From Burkholderia gladioli (GTDB lineage: Bacteria > Pseudomonadota > Gammaproteobacteria > Burkholderiales > Burkholderiaceae): a stretch of 64,000 nucleotides of DNA. Below the pieces are notes generated by a model. The model searched no databases, had not been told where the DNA came from, and was given only the letters and a program-made list of their open reading frames with translations. Positions within the stretch are counted from its first letter, which is position 1, and the number at the start of each line of letters is the position of its first letter. Below, piece after piece: positions 33,629 to 42,696 of this stretch. Position numbers and translations under genes: made by a program. The DNA lies in the NCBI RefSeq assembly GCF_000959725.1, contig NZ_CP009322.1, forward strand, positions 3,410,001 through 3,474,000, read 5' to 3'.

Positions 33629-34330
33629 ATGGTCAACAAGATTTTCGATTCCCTGCAGTCGGCGGTGGCCGACATCCACGACGGCGCGACGGTCATGATC
33701 GGCGGCTTCGGCACGGCCGGCATGCCGTCCGAGCTGATCGACGCGCTCATCGCGCACGGCGCGCGCGATCTGACGATCGTCAACAACAATGCCGGCAACG
33801 GCGAGACGGGCCTGGCGGCGCTGCTGAAGGCCAAGCGCGTACGCAAGATCATCTGCTCGTTCCCGCGCCAGGCCGATTCGCAGGTGTTCGACGCGCTCTA
33901 CCGCGCCGGCGAGATCGAGCTGGAGCTGGTGCCGCAGGGCAACCTGGCCGAGCGGATCCGCGCGGCGGGCGCTGGCATCGGCGGTTTCTTCACGCGCACC
34001 GGCTACGGCACGCGGCTGGCCGAGGGCAAGGAGACGCGCGAGATCGACGGCAAGCAGTATGTGCTCGAGACGCCGATCCACGCCGATTTCGCGCTGATCA
34101 AGGCCTTCAAGGGCGATCGCTGGGGCAACCTGGTGTATCGCAAGACGGCGCGCAACTTCGGGCCGGTGATGGCCAGCGCCGCGAAGACCACCATCGTGCA
34201 GGTCTCGCAGGTGGTCGACCTGGGCGGGCTCGATCCCGAACACATCGTGACGCCGGGCATCTTCGTGCAACGCGTCGTCGAAGTGCCGCAAGCCGTGCAT
34301 GCGGCCGAACTCGGCGCGCAAGCCGCCTGA
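33629..34330 (+). CDS. pcaI: 3-oxoadipate CoA-transferase subunit A
   Basis: A 233-residue alpha subunit of the class I CoA-transferase. The CoA-binding G-G-F-G-T-A-G-M-P motif is near residue 28, followed by N-N-N-A-G-N-G-E-T-G-L-A. With PcaJ it moves CoA from succinyl-CoA to 3-oxoadipate, the penultimate step of the pathway. The start ATG at 33629 has GAAGAG upstream. pcaJ starts 17 bp downstream. The mildly basic insert around YRKTARNFGPVMASAAK is normal for the subunit. Confidence 0.94.
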   Translation: MVNKIFDSLQSAVADIHDGATVMIGGFGTAGMPSELIDALIAHGARDLTIVNNNAGNGETGLAALLKAKRVRKIICSFPRQADSQVFDALYRAGEIELELVPQGNLAERIRAAGAGIGGFFTRTGYGTRLAEGKETREIDGKQYVLETPIHADFALIKAFKGDRWGNLVYRKTARNFGPVMASAAKTTIVQVSQVVDLGGLDPEHIVTPGIFVQRVVEVPQAVHAAELGAQAA

Positions 34331-34347
34331 ACCCGGAGGACACCACC

Positions 34348-35004
34348 ATGAAACGACTGACCCGCGATGAGATGGCGCAACGTGTCGCCCAGGACATCCC
34401 CGAAGGCGCCTACGTGAACCTCGGCATCGGCGTGCCGACCCTGGTGGCCAACCACCTCGGCGCCGACAAGGAAATCTTCCTGCACAGCGAGAACGGCGTG
34501 CTCGGCATGGGCCCGGCGCCCGAGGCCGGCCATGAGGACGACGAACTGATCAACGCCGGCAAGCAGCACGTCACGCTGCTGACCGGCGGTGCGTTCTTCC
34601 ACCACGCCGATTCCTTCGCGATGATGCGCGGCGGCCATCTCGACTACTGCGTGCTCGGCGCCTTCCAGGTGTCGGCCAAGGGCGACCTGGCCAACTGGCA
34701 CACCGGCGCGCCCGACGCGATCCCCGCCGTCGGCGGCGCGATGGACCTGGCGATCGGCGCCAAGCAGGTGTTCGTGATGATGGAGCACCTGACCAAGCAG
34801 GGCGAGAGCAAGGTGGTGGCCGAGTGCTCGTATCCCGTCACCGGGATCGGCTGCGTGACGCGCATCTATACCGATCTCGCCGTGCTCGACGTGACGGCCG
34901 AAGGCCTCGCCGTGCGCGAGATCTTCACCGACCTGTCGTTCGACGAACTGCAGGCGCTGACGGGCGTGCCGCTCGTCGACGCCACCGAACGCGCGGCCGC
35001 GTAA
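34348..35004 (+). CDS. pcaJ: 3-oxoadipate CoA-transferase subunit B
   Basis: A 218-residue beta subunit. It holds the active-site Glu in the S-E-N-G-V-L-G-M-G motif, which forms the covalent CoA thioester, and the conserved G-I-G-V-P-T region near residue 27. CGGAGG lies before the ATG at 34348. It pairs with PcaI encoded just upstream. pcaB follows after 167 bp, long enough for an internal promoter but with no terminator seen. Confidence 0.94.
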   Translation: MKRLTRDEMAQRVAQDIPEGAYVNLGIGVPTLVANHLGADKEIFLHSENGVLGMGPAPEAGHEDDELINAGKQHVTLLTGGAFFHHADSFAMMRGGHLDYCVLGAFQVSAKGDLANWHTGAPDAIPAVGGAMDLAIGAKQVFVMMEHLTKQGESKVVAECSYPVTGIGCVTRIYTDLAVLDVTAEGLAVREIFTDLSFDELQALTGVPLVDATERAAA

Positions 35005-35171
35005 GCGCCGCTGTTTCCAGGCTTTCCCGTTCTTCCAGGCGCCTGCCTGCCGATGGCCCCGCGCGACACGCCGCTTCCCGCGTCGCGCGGGGCCATTCGC
35101 CGTGCGCGCAAGGCGGCGCGCTTCGGTGGACAATAGGCGCTCCCGGCCCTTCCCGACCTGCTGACCATTCC

Positions 35172-36530
35172 ATGTTCGAAGACAGTGCCCGACTGACCTC
35201 CCTGATCGGCGGCGATGCCACGCTGGTGCGCATCTGGTCGCCCGCCGCCACCCTGCAGCGGATGCTCGACGTCGAGGCCGCGCTGACGCGCGCGCTGGCC
35301 GCCCACGGCGTGATTCCCGCCGCGGCGGTGGCGCCGATCGTGGCGGCCTGCCGTGCCGAGCGGCTCGACGCCGAGGCGCTGGCGCGCGACGCGGCGCTCG
35401 GCGGCAATCTCGCGATCCCGCTCGTCAAGCAGTTGACCGCGCGCGTCAAGGACGACGATGCCGAGGCGGCCAAGTTCGTCCACTGGGGCGCCACCAGCCA
35501 GGACATCATCGACAGCGGCCTGGTGCTGCAGTTGCGCGACAGCTTCGATGCGATCGAGCCGCTGCTCGATGCCGTGTGCAGCTCGCTGGCCGCGCTGGCC
35601 CGCGCGCATCGCGACACGCCGATGATCGGCCGCACCTGGTTGCAGCAGGCGCTGCCGATCACGCTCGGCCTGAAGTTCGCGCAATGGCTCGATACCCTGG
35701 GACGCCATCGCCGGCGGCTCGCCGCGTTGCGCGGCGAGGTGCTGGTGCTGCAGTTCGGCGGCGCGGCCGGCACCCTGGCCAGCCTGCGCGAGGCCGCGCC
35801 GAAGGTGGCCGCCTCGCTCGCCGAGGACCTGCGACTGACGCTGCCCGAGGTGCCCTGGCACACGCAGCGCGATCGCATCGCCGAAACCGCTTCGTTCCTC
35901 GCGATGGTGATCGGCACGCTCGGCAAGATCGCGCGCGATATCTCGCTGCAGATGCAGACCGAGATCGGCGAGCTGGCCGAGCCCGCCGCGGCCGGCAAGG
36001 GCGGTTCCTCGACCATGCCGCACAAGCGCAACCCGGTCGGCTGCGCGGCCGTGCTGAGCGCCGCCGTGCGCGCGCCGGGGCTGCTCGCCACGGTATTCGC
36101 GGGGATGGTGCAGGAGCACGAACGCGCGCTCGGCGGCTGGCAGGCCGAATGGGAGGCGCTGCCCGAGCTGGCGCGCCTGGCCGGCGGCGCGCTGGCCCAG
36201 GTGGCGCAGATCGTCGGCGGCCTGCAGGTTGATACCGCGCGGCTGGCCGCCAATCTCGACGCCACGCGCGGCCTGGTGCTCGGCGAGGCCGTGATGCTCG
36301 CGCTCGGCGACCGGATCGGCCGGCTCGACGCGCATCACCTGGTCGAGCAGGCCTCGAAGGAGGCGGTGCGCTCGAACCGAACCCTGCATGACGTGCTGGC
36401 CGCCGATCCCGTCGTCTCCGCGCAGCTCGCGCCCGAGGCGCTGGCGCGGCTGCTCGATCCCGCTCATTACGTCGGCGAGGCCGGTGCCTTCGTCGATGCC
36501 GTGCTCGCGCGTCACGCGAGCGGCAATTAA
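35172..36530 (+). CDS. pcaB: 3-carboxy-cis,cis-muconate cycloisomerase
   Basis: A 452-residue member of the fumarase/aspartase fold. The signature G-S-S-T-M-P-H-K-R-N-P is intact, as is the first conserved run FVHWGATSQDIIDSGL with T and S catalytic-region residues. It cyclises the protocatechuate ring-cleavage product to 4-carboxymuconolactone. The ATG at 35172 begins MFEDSARLTSLIGG. pcaD follows after 12 bp, so the two are cotranscribed. Confidence 0.95.
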   Translation: MFEDSARLTSLIGGDATLVRIWSPAATLQRMLDVEAALTRALAAHGVIPAAAVAPIVAACRAERLDAEALARDAALGGNLAIPLVKQLTARVKDDDAEAAKFVHWGATSQDIIDSGLVLQLRDSFDAIEPLLDAVCSSLAALARAHRDTPMIGRTWLQQALPITLGLKFAQWLDTLGRHRRRLAALRGEVLVLQFGGAAGTLASLREAAPKVAASLAEDLRLTLPEVPWHTQRDRIAETASFLAMVIGTLGKIARDISLQMQTEIGELAEPAAAGKGGSSTMPHKRNPVGCAAVLSAAVRAPGLLATVFAGMVQEHERALGGWQAEWEALPELARLAGGALAQVAQIVGGLQVDTARLAANLDATRGLVLGEAVMLALGDRIGRLDAHHLVEQASKEAVRSNRTLHDVLAADPVVSAQLAPEALARLLDPAHYVGEAGAFVDAVLARHASGN

Positions 36531-36542
36531 GGAGAACTAGCG

Positions 36543-37328
36543 ATGCCTTTTGCTTCTGTCAACGGCGTGAAGCTGCATTACCGAATCGATCGTGCAGCGA
36601 ACGCCGAGGCGCCGTGGCTGGTGTTTTCGAATTCGCTCGGCGCGGACCTGTCGATGTGGGCCGCGCAAGTCGATGCGCTGGGCGCGCATTTCAACCTGCT
36701 GCGCTACGACACGCGCGGCCACGGCCACTCGGAAGCGCCGGCCGGCTCATACACGATCGACCAGCTCGCCGGCGACGTGATCGGCCTGCTCGACCACCTG
36801 GGGATCGAGCGCGCCCATTTCTGCGGCATCTCGATGGGCGGCCTGACCGGCGCCGCATTGGCCGCGCGTCATCCGCGGCGCATCGGGCGCGCGGTGCTGG
36901 CCAACACGGCGGCCAAGATCGGCTCGCCCGAGGTATGGGAGCCGCGCGCGGCGAAGGCGCGCGACGAAGGCATGCGCGCGCTGGTCGACGCGGTGCTGCA
37001 GCGCTGGTTCAAGAAGGAATTCTTCGCGGCCGAGCCGCGTTTGGTCGACGTGGTGCGCGACGCCTTCGTGCATAACGACCAGCAGGGTTATGCCGCCAAC
37101 TGCGACGCGCTTAACGCAGCCGACCTGCGCGAGGAAGTGAAGGGCATCGCGCTGCCGGTGCTGGTGGTGACGGGGGCGCACGACATGTCGACGCCGCCCG
37201 CGCTGGGCCGCGAGCTGGCTGCCGCGATTCCGGGTGCGAAGCACGTCGAGTTCGACGCCGCGCATATCTCCAACATCGAATGCGCCGAAGGTTTCAACCG
37301 CGCGCTGATCGAATTCCTGACCGCCTGA
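36543..37328 (+). CDS. pcaD: 3-oxoadipate enol-lactonase
   Basis: A 261-residue alpha/beta-hydrolase. The nucleophile is S97 in G-I-S-M-G-G; the Asp is in VTGAHDMSTPP and the His in DAAHISNIE. It opens 3-oxoadipate enol-lactone to 3-oxoadipate. AAGGAG precedes the ATG at 36543. It stands 12 bp after pcaB and 12 bp before pcaC. In some bacteria pcaD and pcaC are fused (pcaL), but here they are separate. Confidence 0.95.
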   Translation: MPFASVNGVKLHYRIDRAANAEAPWLVFSNSLGADLSMWAAQVDALGAHFNLLRYDTRGHGHSEAPAGSYTIDQLAGDVIGLLDHLGIERAHFCGISMGGLTGAALAARHPRRIGRAVLANTAAKIGSPEVWEPRAAKARDEGMRALVDAVLQRWFKKEFFAAEPRLVDVVRDAFVHNDQQGYAANCDALNAADLREEVKGIALPVLVVTGAHDMSTPPALGRELAAAIPGAKHVEFDAAHISNIECAEGFNRALIEFLTA

Positions 37329-37340
37329 CGGAGCCGCAAG

Positions 37341-37733
37341 ATGGACGAGAAACAACGCTACGAAGACGGCCTGGGCGTGCGCCGCGCCGTGCTCGGCGAG
37401 GCTCATGTCGATCGCTCGCTGGCCAATCGCAACGAGTTGACCACGGAATTCCAGGATCTGATCACGCGTTATGCCTGGGGCGAGATCTGGACCCGCGAGG
37501 GCCTGCCGCGTCACACGCGCAGCCTGCTGACGATCTCGATGATGGTGGCCCTCAATCGCGGCGAGGAACTGGCGCTGCATCTGCGCGCGGCCAAGAACAA
37601 CGGCGTGACGCGCGACGAGATCAAGGAAGTGCTGATGCAGACCGCGATCTATTGCGGCGTGCCGGCGGCGAATTCGGCCTTCCACCTGGCCGACCGGATC
37701 TTCAAGGAAGAGGACGCGGGCGGCGCCGCCTGA
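37341..37733 (+). CDS. pcaC: 4-carboxymuconolactone decarboxylase
   Basis: A 130-residue CMD-fold enzyme, the usual PcaC length. It shows GLGVRRAVLGEAHVDRSLAN at the start and the core TRSLLTISMMVALNRGEELALHLRAAKNNGVT, E-I-K-E-V-L-M-Q-T-A-I-Y-C-G-V-P-A-A. It lacks the C-x2-C-x3-H redox pair of AhpD-like relatives, as expected for the true decarboxylase. It converts the PcaB product to enol-lactone for PcaD. It is the last pca gene; a strong terminator follows. Confidence 0.96.
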   Translation: MDEKQRYEDGLGVRRAVLGEAHVDRSLANRNELTTEFQDLITRYAWGEIWTREGLPRHTRSLLTISMMVALNRGEELALHLRAAKNNGVTRDEIKEVLMQTAIYCGVPAANSAFHLADRIFKEEDAGGAA

Positions 37734-37795
37734 GCGGCTCGCCCGCCAGGGCGAGGCAGGCGCCGGCAAGACGGCGCCGTTGCTCGAAGGACATG

Positions 37796-37825
37796 AAAAC
37801 GGGGCGGCGCTTGCCGCCCCGTTTT
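37796..37825. terminator. Terminator of the pca operon, bidirectional
   Basis: Arms AAAACGGGGCGGC (37796-37808) and GCCGCCCCGTTTT (37813-37825) with loop GCTT. It lies 60 bp after pcaC and abuts the stop of the convergent small gene. Confidence 0.9.
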
Positions 37826-38073
37826 CATTCCTCGGCGTCGTGGACCTTGGCGAACTGGCGCAGATAGGCACGCAGCGCCGACTCGACACAGCGGCGATCG
37901 GCCGAGGTGGCCGTGCGCATCGTGTGCTCGTCGCCGAACAGGGTGCGCGGCGCGATATAGGTGCCCACCTCGCTGTGCTCGCGCAGCACGCGGATGTGAT
38001 GCGTGTTCGGATGATATTCGGCCCGCCAGTGCAGGCCTTCGATGCGGTCGCCGGCTTTCATGGTGTGCTTCAT
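37825..38073 (-). CDS. Small hypothetical protein
   Basis: An 82-residue protein (MKHTMKAGDRIEGLHWRAEY, HPNTHHIRVLREHSEVGTYI, then an acidic C-terminal helix ending KVHDAEE). GGAGG stands at the right distance before the ATG at 38073, which I chose over an upstream ATG at 38181. Its strand-rich N-half and helical C-half look like a real small domain, but no family comes to mind. It converges with pcaC and shares its terminator. It resembles the small protein at 28035 only in size and general layout. Confidence 0.6.
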   Translation of the reverse strand: MKHTMKAGDRIEGLHWRAEYHPNTHHIRVLREHSEVGTYIAPRTLFGDEHTMRTATSADRRCVESALRAYLRQFAKVHDAEE

Positions 38074-38194
38074 CGGACCCTCCTGCCCGGGCGGGCGTGC
38101 CGTCGACGCGCCGGCGTCCGGGACCGACCAGCCTACGCCTGCACGCGGCGGCCGACAACCGGAAATGCCGCGCGCCGGCATGCCGGATTCGGGG

Positions 38195-38812
38195 TCAGGC
38201 GGCCAGCAGCCGGGCGAACAGCGGATAGAGCGAAGCCACCAGCAGGATCGCCATGGTCACGTTGAACATGCGCAGCCGCCGCGGGTTCGACAGGAAGCCG
38301 CGCATGCCCTGGCCGAACGCGGCCCACACGCCGATGCAGGGAAAGCCCACCAGGATGAACACCAGCGCCATGCCGATCGCATTGGTGCCGTAGCTGGCCG
38401 AGAGCTGGACTGTGGTGGCGGCGGTCAGCACCATCATCCAGGCCTTCGGGTTGACGAGCTGGAACAGCGCGGCCTCGACGAAGGTCATCGGGCGCGACTT
38501 GCCCTGGTTGGCGTTCACCTGGCCCGAGGTGCCGATCTTCCAGGCTAGGTAGAGCAGGTAGGCGATGCTTGCGACCTCGAGCACCGTGTAGAGCACGGGC
38601 AGTTGCGCGAAGGCCTCGCCCAGGCCGAAACCCACCGCCACCATCATGATCGCCACCCCCGTGCTGATGCCGACCATGTGCGGCAGCGTGCGACGGAAGC
38701 CGAAATTGACGCCGGATGCCAGCAGCATGGTGTTGTTCGGGCCTGGCGTGATCGACGTCACGAGTGCGAACAGCATGCCGGCCGGCAGCGCGCTCAGGGT
38801 GATGATGTTCAT
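38195..38812 (-). CDS. LysE/RhtB-family amino acid exporter
   Basis: A 205-residue protein with six membrane helices and the family motif S-I-T-P-G-P-N-N-T-M-L-L near residue 20. It differs from the ArgO-type exporter in this window, which has G-A-Q-N-A-F. RhtB-type carriers export homoserine, threonine or other neutral amino acids or their derivatives. The ATG at 38812 begins MNIITLSALPAG. No regulator lies next to it. Confidence 0.9.
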   Translation of the reverse strand: MNIITLSALPAGMLFALVTSITPGPNNTMLLASGVNFGFRRTLPHMVGISTGVAIMMVAVGFGLGEAFAQLPVLYTVLEVASIAYLLYLAWKIGTSGQVNANQGKSRPMTFVEAALFQLVNPKAWMMVLTAATTVQLSASYGTNAIGMALVFILVGFPCIGVWAAFGQGMRGFLSNPRRLRMFNVTMAILLVASLYPLFARLLAA

Positions 38813-39049
38813 GGGTGCCTCTCGAGACCGGGAATGGGAAACAGTCGGGGAAGAGGCAGTGTAGCGACAGTTATCTGTACAGTACCGATACAGTTTGGCG
38901 GGGTGGCAGCGATACGGCGCGGCTGGCTGGATGTCGATGTGTGCCGAGGCTTGCCTGATGGAGCCTGGTCTGGCGGCGATCTCACGATCCTGTCCGGAGC
39001 GTCCTGTCCACCTGACGGACGAGCAAGACCGCCAGTTTTCTCGTTCGTT
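38813..39049. other. Intergenic region upstream of the hip operators
   Basis: About 240 bases between the exporter and the hipBA operators. The sequence TTATCTGTACAGTACCGATACAG lies at about 38871-38893 and has some internal symmetry; it may belong to the exporter promoter. No gene seen. Confidence 0.4.
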
Positions 39050-39144
39050 TATCTGAGATTCAGCTATTCTTTAAATATCTGGAATGCGGATATATTGCGC
39101 ATATCCGGATTTCAGATAAACTCGAAAAATCTGGAATCAGGATA
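39050..39144 (+). promoter_or_regulatory. Four phased HipB operators
   Basis: Four related 17-mers lie at 39050-39066 (TATCTGAGATTCAGCTA, degenerate), 39076-39092 (TATCTGGAATGCGGATA), 39102-39118 (TATCCGGATTTCAGATA, inverted orientation) and 39128-39144 (AATCTGGAATCAGGATA). Centres are exactly 26 bp apart. They resemble the E. coli HipB operator TATCC-N8-GGATA. A -10-like TATATT (39091-39096) lies between the second and third, and the last covers the hipB ribosome-binding site, so bound antitoxin would block transcription start. Confidence 0.8.
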
Positions 39145-39153
39145 TTTTTCTCC

Positions 39154-39417
39154 ATGGCCTTGATCCTCTCGCCCCAGAAGCTGATGTCGGCCCTGCAACT
39201 CGGGCAGTTGCTGAAGAGCGCCCGCAAGCGGCGCAAGCTCACGCAAGCGCAAGTGGGGACACGCCTGGGCCTGAGCCAGAACCGCATCTCCCATCTCGAA
39301 CAGCATCCCGAGGAACTGAGCTTCCGGCAACTGCTGGGCTGGTGCGCTGTCGTGGGACTGGAACTGCGGCTCGGCGAGCCCGATCATTCGCCGCCCGGCG
39401 ACGAACTGGAGTGGTGA
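39154..39417 (+). CDS. hipB: HipB-like antitoxin, XRE helix-turn-helix
   Basis: An 87-residue protein with an XRE-type HTH at about residues 15-70 (LGQLLKSARKRRKLTQAQVG, TRLGLSQNRISHLEQHPEEL). It should dimerise, bind the upstream operators, and hold the HipA kinase inactive. The C-terminal PDHSPPGDELEW tail ends in Trp, as in HipB relatives whose C-terminus docks on HipA or controls stability. Its stop is one base before hipA, whose ribosome-binding site lies inside it. The operon is less GC-rich than the pca genes. Confidence 0.93.
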   Translation: MALILSPQKLMSALQLGQLLKSARKRRKLTQAQVGTRLGLSQNRISHLEQHPEELSFRQLLGWCAVVGLELRLGEPDHSPPGDELEW

Positions 39418-39418
39418 G

Positions 39419-40768
39419 ATGGGGCGCCGCTCGCACAGTCAGACACTGGCTCTCTGGGCCAATGGCGAACCGGTCGGACGCTGGACCGTCACGGCGCGCG
39501 GCGAGATGGAACTGCGCTATGACGACGCCTGGTTTCGCTCCCCCCGGGGGCGGCCGCTCTCCCTGTCGCTGCCTTTCACGGTCGGCAACGCGGCGATACG
39601 CGGCCCCGCCGTCTCCCATTACTTCGAAGGCCTGCTGCCCGACAGCGACACGATTCGCAAACGTGTCGCCGCCCGCTTCCGGACCGGCTCTACCGACGCG
39701 TTCGATCTTCTGCGCGCCATCGGGCGTGATTGTGTCGGCGCATTGCAACTGCTGCCCGAGGGTGAGATGCCACCGGGTATCGATCGCATCGACGGCATCG
39801 CGCTGGACGAGGAGGCGATCGAGCGGCATCTGCTGGAAATGGTCGCGCCCGATCGCTTCGCGGGCGCGCGCGATCCCGACGACGATTTCCGGATCTCGCT
39901 GGCCGGCGCGCAGGAAAAGGACGCCTTCCTGTGGTGGAACGGTCGATGGATGAAGCCGCGCGGCGCCACGCCTACCACGCATATCTTCAAGCTGCCGCTG
40001 GGTTTGATCGGCGGCCGGCGTGCCGATTTCAGCACCTCGGTGGACAACGAGTGGCTGTGCCTGCGCCTGTTCAAGGCCTATGGCCTGCCGACCGCCAACG
40101 CAAGCATCGCCGCTTTCGGCACCCAGCGCGTGCTGGTGGTCGAACGTTTCGATCGCATCGTCTCGACGAGCGGTTCGCGTCTGCTTCGCCTGGTCCAGGA
40201 GGATTTCTGCCAAGCCACCGCCACGTCACCGCTGCTCAAATATGAAAACGAGGGTGGGCCGGGCCTGAAGGCCTTGTTCGAGCTCGTCCATCAATCGCGT
40301 GACGCCGAGCGCGACCTGCGCACGCTGATGGCGACACAGATTCTGTTCTGGCTGCTGCGTGCGCCCGACGGTCATGCCAAGAATTTCAGCATCCAGTTGC
40401 AAGGCGGCGATGCGGGAGGGTTTCGTCTCACCCCGATCTACGACGTGATGTCCGCCTATCCGGTGATGGGCGACGGGCCGAATCAATGGGCCGCGCGGGA
40501 CATCAAGCTGGCGATGGCGCTGCTCGGCAGGAACCGCCACTATCAGGTGCACACCATTCGACGCCGGCATTTCAACAGCACGGCGCGCAAGCTCGGCTAT
40601 GGCGACGACGCCGAGCCGCTGATCCAGGAACTGATCGCACGCACGCCGGCGGCCATCGAGCAGGTAGCGGCCGAGCTGCCGGGCGGATTTTCGCAACGCG
40701 TGGCCGATACGGTACTGGGCGGCTTGCTGAGTGCCGCGCGGGAGCTGGAGCGAATGACGCCGGATTGA
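39419..40768 (+). CDS. hipA: HipA-like serine/threonine kinase toxin
   Basis: A 449-residue HipA. The N-terminal subdomain (couples to HipB) covers about 1-110. The core follows: ISLAGAQEKDAF (the P-loop-like autophosphorylation segment with Ser), THIFKLP with the ATP Lys, the catalytic Asp in RAPDGHAKNFSI and the metal Asp in PIYDVMSAYP. In E. coli, HipA phosphorylates glutamyl-tRNA synthetase and causes growth arrest and persistence. Here all catalytic residues I can check are present, so it should be active. It is translated from the same mRNA as hipB. Confidence 0.95.
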   Translation: MGRRSHSQTLALWANGEPVGRWTVTARGEMELRYDDAWFRSPRGRPLSLSLPFTVGNAAIRGPAVSHYFEGLLPDSDTIRKRVAARFRTGSTDAFDLLRAIGRDCVGALQLLPEGEMPPGIDRIDGIALDEEAIERHLLEMVAPDRFAGARDPDDDFRISLAGAQEKDAFLWWNGRWMKPRGATPTTHIFKLPLGLIGGRRADFSTSVDNEWLCLRLFKAYGLPTANASIAAFGTQRVLVVERFDRIVSTSGSRLLRLVQEDFCQATATSPLLKYENEGGPGLKALFELVHQSRDAERDLRTLMATQILFWLLRAPDGHAKNFSIQLQGGDAGGFRLTPIYDVMSAYPVMGDGPNQWAARDIKLAMALLGRNRHYQVHTIRRRHFNSTARKLGYGDDAEPLIQELIARTPAAIEQVAAELPGGFSQRVADTVLGGLLSAARELERMTPD

Positions 40769-40843
40769 GGTTCGCCGCATGCGATCGTCGGTGACGACGA
40801 AGGCGGTTCAGCGGTTCAGCGGTGCTCGCGCGATCGCGCGCTG

Positions 40844-41815
40844 CTATCGCCCGCGCGCCGCCTTGCGTCCCCTGGTTTCCGCCGTCGCCAGTTCACGCGC
40901 ATCCAGCACGTAATCGCGCGAGCCGGCGAGCCGCTCGACGCCGAGGTCGATGAAGGCGCGCACCCGCGACGGCTGCGCCGTGCGGCTACCGTAATAGAGG
41001 TAGACGCTCATGTGATCGGCCGCATGTCGAGAGAGCAGCGGCACCAGCCGCCCGGCCCGGATCAGCGGCGCCGCCGACAGGCCCGACAACAGCCCGATCA
41101 CCTGCCCCGACAGGACCGCCTCGGTTTCCAGTTGCGCATCGTTGGTCGACAGCATCGGCGGCAGCTCATGTCGGATCACCTCGTCGCCGACCCGCAGCAG
41201 CCAGGGCAGCACGCGGCCGCTGCCGGGATGGCGGAACACGCTGCAGCGATGCGAGGCGAGCTGCTCGATCGAAGCCGGCGCGCCGTGCGCGGCCAGGTAG
41301 GCCGGCGCCGCGCAGACGATCAGTTGCAGGGCGAACAGGCGGCGCGCGGTGAGCTCGTCCTCCAGCGTGGTGCCGATGCGGAAGCCGACATCGATGCGAT
41401 CCCGCACCCAGTTGCCGATGCGATCGTCGAGCGTCACGTCGGGCTGGATTCCGGGATGGCGCCGGCAAAATTCGTCGACCAGCGGCCAGAGCACCGGCAG
41501 GAACGAGTATTTCGGCGCGACGATGCGCAGCGGCCCGGCGATCTCGTCCTTCGCGATGCGCGCGCGGTCGATGGCGCGCGCCAGCGCCGCCAGCGCGGGC
41601 TGCGTGGTTTCGAGGAACTGCTGGCCTTCGTGGGTGAGCGCGAGGCTGCGGGTGGTGCGATGCAGCAGGCGCACGCCGAGCCGTTTCTCGAGCGCGGCCA
41701 GCGCCTGGCTTGCGGCTTGCGGGCTGATGCCCTGGGCGGCCGCGGCGCGCCGGATGCTGCCCAGCTCGATGGCCTTGATGAAGATCTCGATCGCGCGGAC
41801 GTCGCTGACGGACAT
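40844..41815 (-). CDS. LysR-family transcriptional regulator
   Basis: A 323-residue LysR regulator of the large AaeR/DsdC-like group. HTH residues 5-65 (VRAIEIFIKAIELGSIRRAA, AAQGISPQAASQALAALEKR). The effector domain starts at LRIVAPKYSFLPVLWPLVDE. A basic tail (RGRKAARGR) ends it. The start ATG at 41815 follows a G-rich site. It is divergent from an SDR gene 134 bp away and is the obvious candidate to control that gene. Confidence 0.9.
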   Translation of the reverse strand: MSVSDVRAIEIFIKAIELGSIRRAAAAQGISPQAASQALAALEKRLGVRLLHRTTRSLALTHEGQQFLETTQPALAALARAIDRARIAKDEIAGPLRIVAPKYSFLPVLWPLVDEFCRRHPGIQPDVTLDDRIGNWVRDRIDVGFRIGTTLEDELTARRLFALQLIVCAAPAYLAAHGAPASIEQLASHRCSVFRHPGSGRVLPWLLRVGDEVIRHELPPMLSTNDAQLETEAVLSGQVIGLLSGLSAAPLIRAGRLVPLLSRHAADHMSVYLYYGSRTAQPSRVRAFIDLGVERLAGSRDYVLDARELATAETRGRKAARGR

Positions 41816-41949
41816 GGGGTACCCCGGAAAAAACGAACAGGCAGTATCAATCTGAACTTGCCAATGGAGCAAGCCATGGACGGCTACTGGATTGATGGTC
41901 GCCTGCCTAGAATGGGCCCGGTCTCATTCACCACCACCGGGAGAATTCC

Positions 41950-42696
41950 ATGAGCGAGAACATCGACGGCAAGGTCGTCGTCATCACCGGCGCCAGCAGC
42001 GGCCTGGGCCTGGCGGCCGCGCGCCACCTCGCAGCGCGGGGCGCGCACGTGGTGCTCGGCGCGCGGCGTATCGAGCGCCTGCAGCAACTGGTCGAGGAAT
42101 TGAGCGGGCAGGGCGCGCGTGCGCTGGCCTTCGCGGCCGACGTGACCGTGCGCGAACAGGTCGAGCGGCTCGTCGACGGCGCGGTGCGGGGCTTCGGCCG
42201 CATCGACGTGATGATCAACAACGCGGGGCTGATGTCGCTCGCGCCGCTGGAGCGCCTGAAGGTCGACGAATGGGATCGCATGATCGACGTGAACCTGAAG
42301 GGCGTGTTGTACGGCGTCGCGGCGGCGCTGCCGCACATGCAGCGCCAGATGTCGGGGCAGGTGATCAACGTGTCGTCGGTGGCGGGCCACAAGCTGATGC
42401 TCAACGGCGCCGTCTACAGCGCCACCAAGCACGCGGTCGGGGCCCTGTCCGAAGGCCTGAGGCAGGAGATCAAGCCCTGGAACATCCGCACCACGGTGAT
42501 CTCGCCGGGTGCCGTGGACACCGAGCTGCCGGGCGGCGTGAGCGAGCCGGATATCGCGCGCGGCCTGGGCGACTTCTACGCGGCCAACGCGATTTCCGCC
42601 GACTCCTTCGCGCGCGCGGTGGCCTTCGCCATCGCTCAGCCCGAGGACATGGACGTCAACGAGATCCTGTTCCGGCCGACCCGGCAACTGCCCTGA
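41950..42696 (+). CDS. SDR-family oxidoreductase
   Basis: A 248-residue classical short-chain dehydrogenase of the YdfG-like group. T-G-A-S-S-G-L-G near residue 14, A-R-R after beta-2 (NADPH preference), [21 protein letters not shown] and Y-S-A-T-K are all intact. A C-terminal FRPTRQLP ends the protein as in serine/3-hydroxy-acid dehydrogenases. GGGAG precedes the ATG at 41950. It is divergent from a LysR gene, the usual regulator/reductase pair. Confidence 0.92.
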   Translation: MSENIDGKVVVITGASSGLGLAAARHLAARGAHVVLGARRIERLQQLVEELSGQGARALAFAADVTVREQVERLVDGAVRGFGRIDVMINNAGLMSLAPLERLKVDEWDRMIDVNLKGVLYGVAAALPHMQRQMSGQVINVSSVAGHKLMLNGAVYSATKHAVGALSEGLRQEIKPWNIRTTVISPGAVDTELPGGVSEPDIARGLGDFYAANAISADSFARAVAFAIAQPEDMDVNEILFRPTRQLP

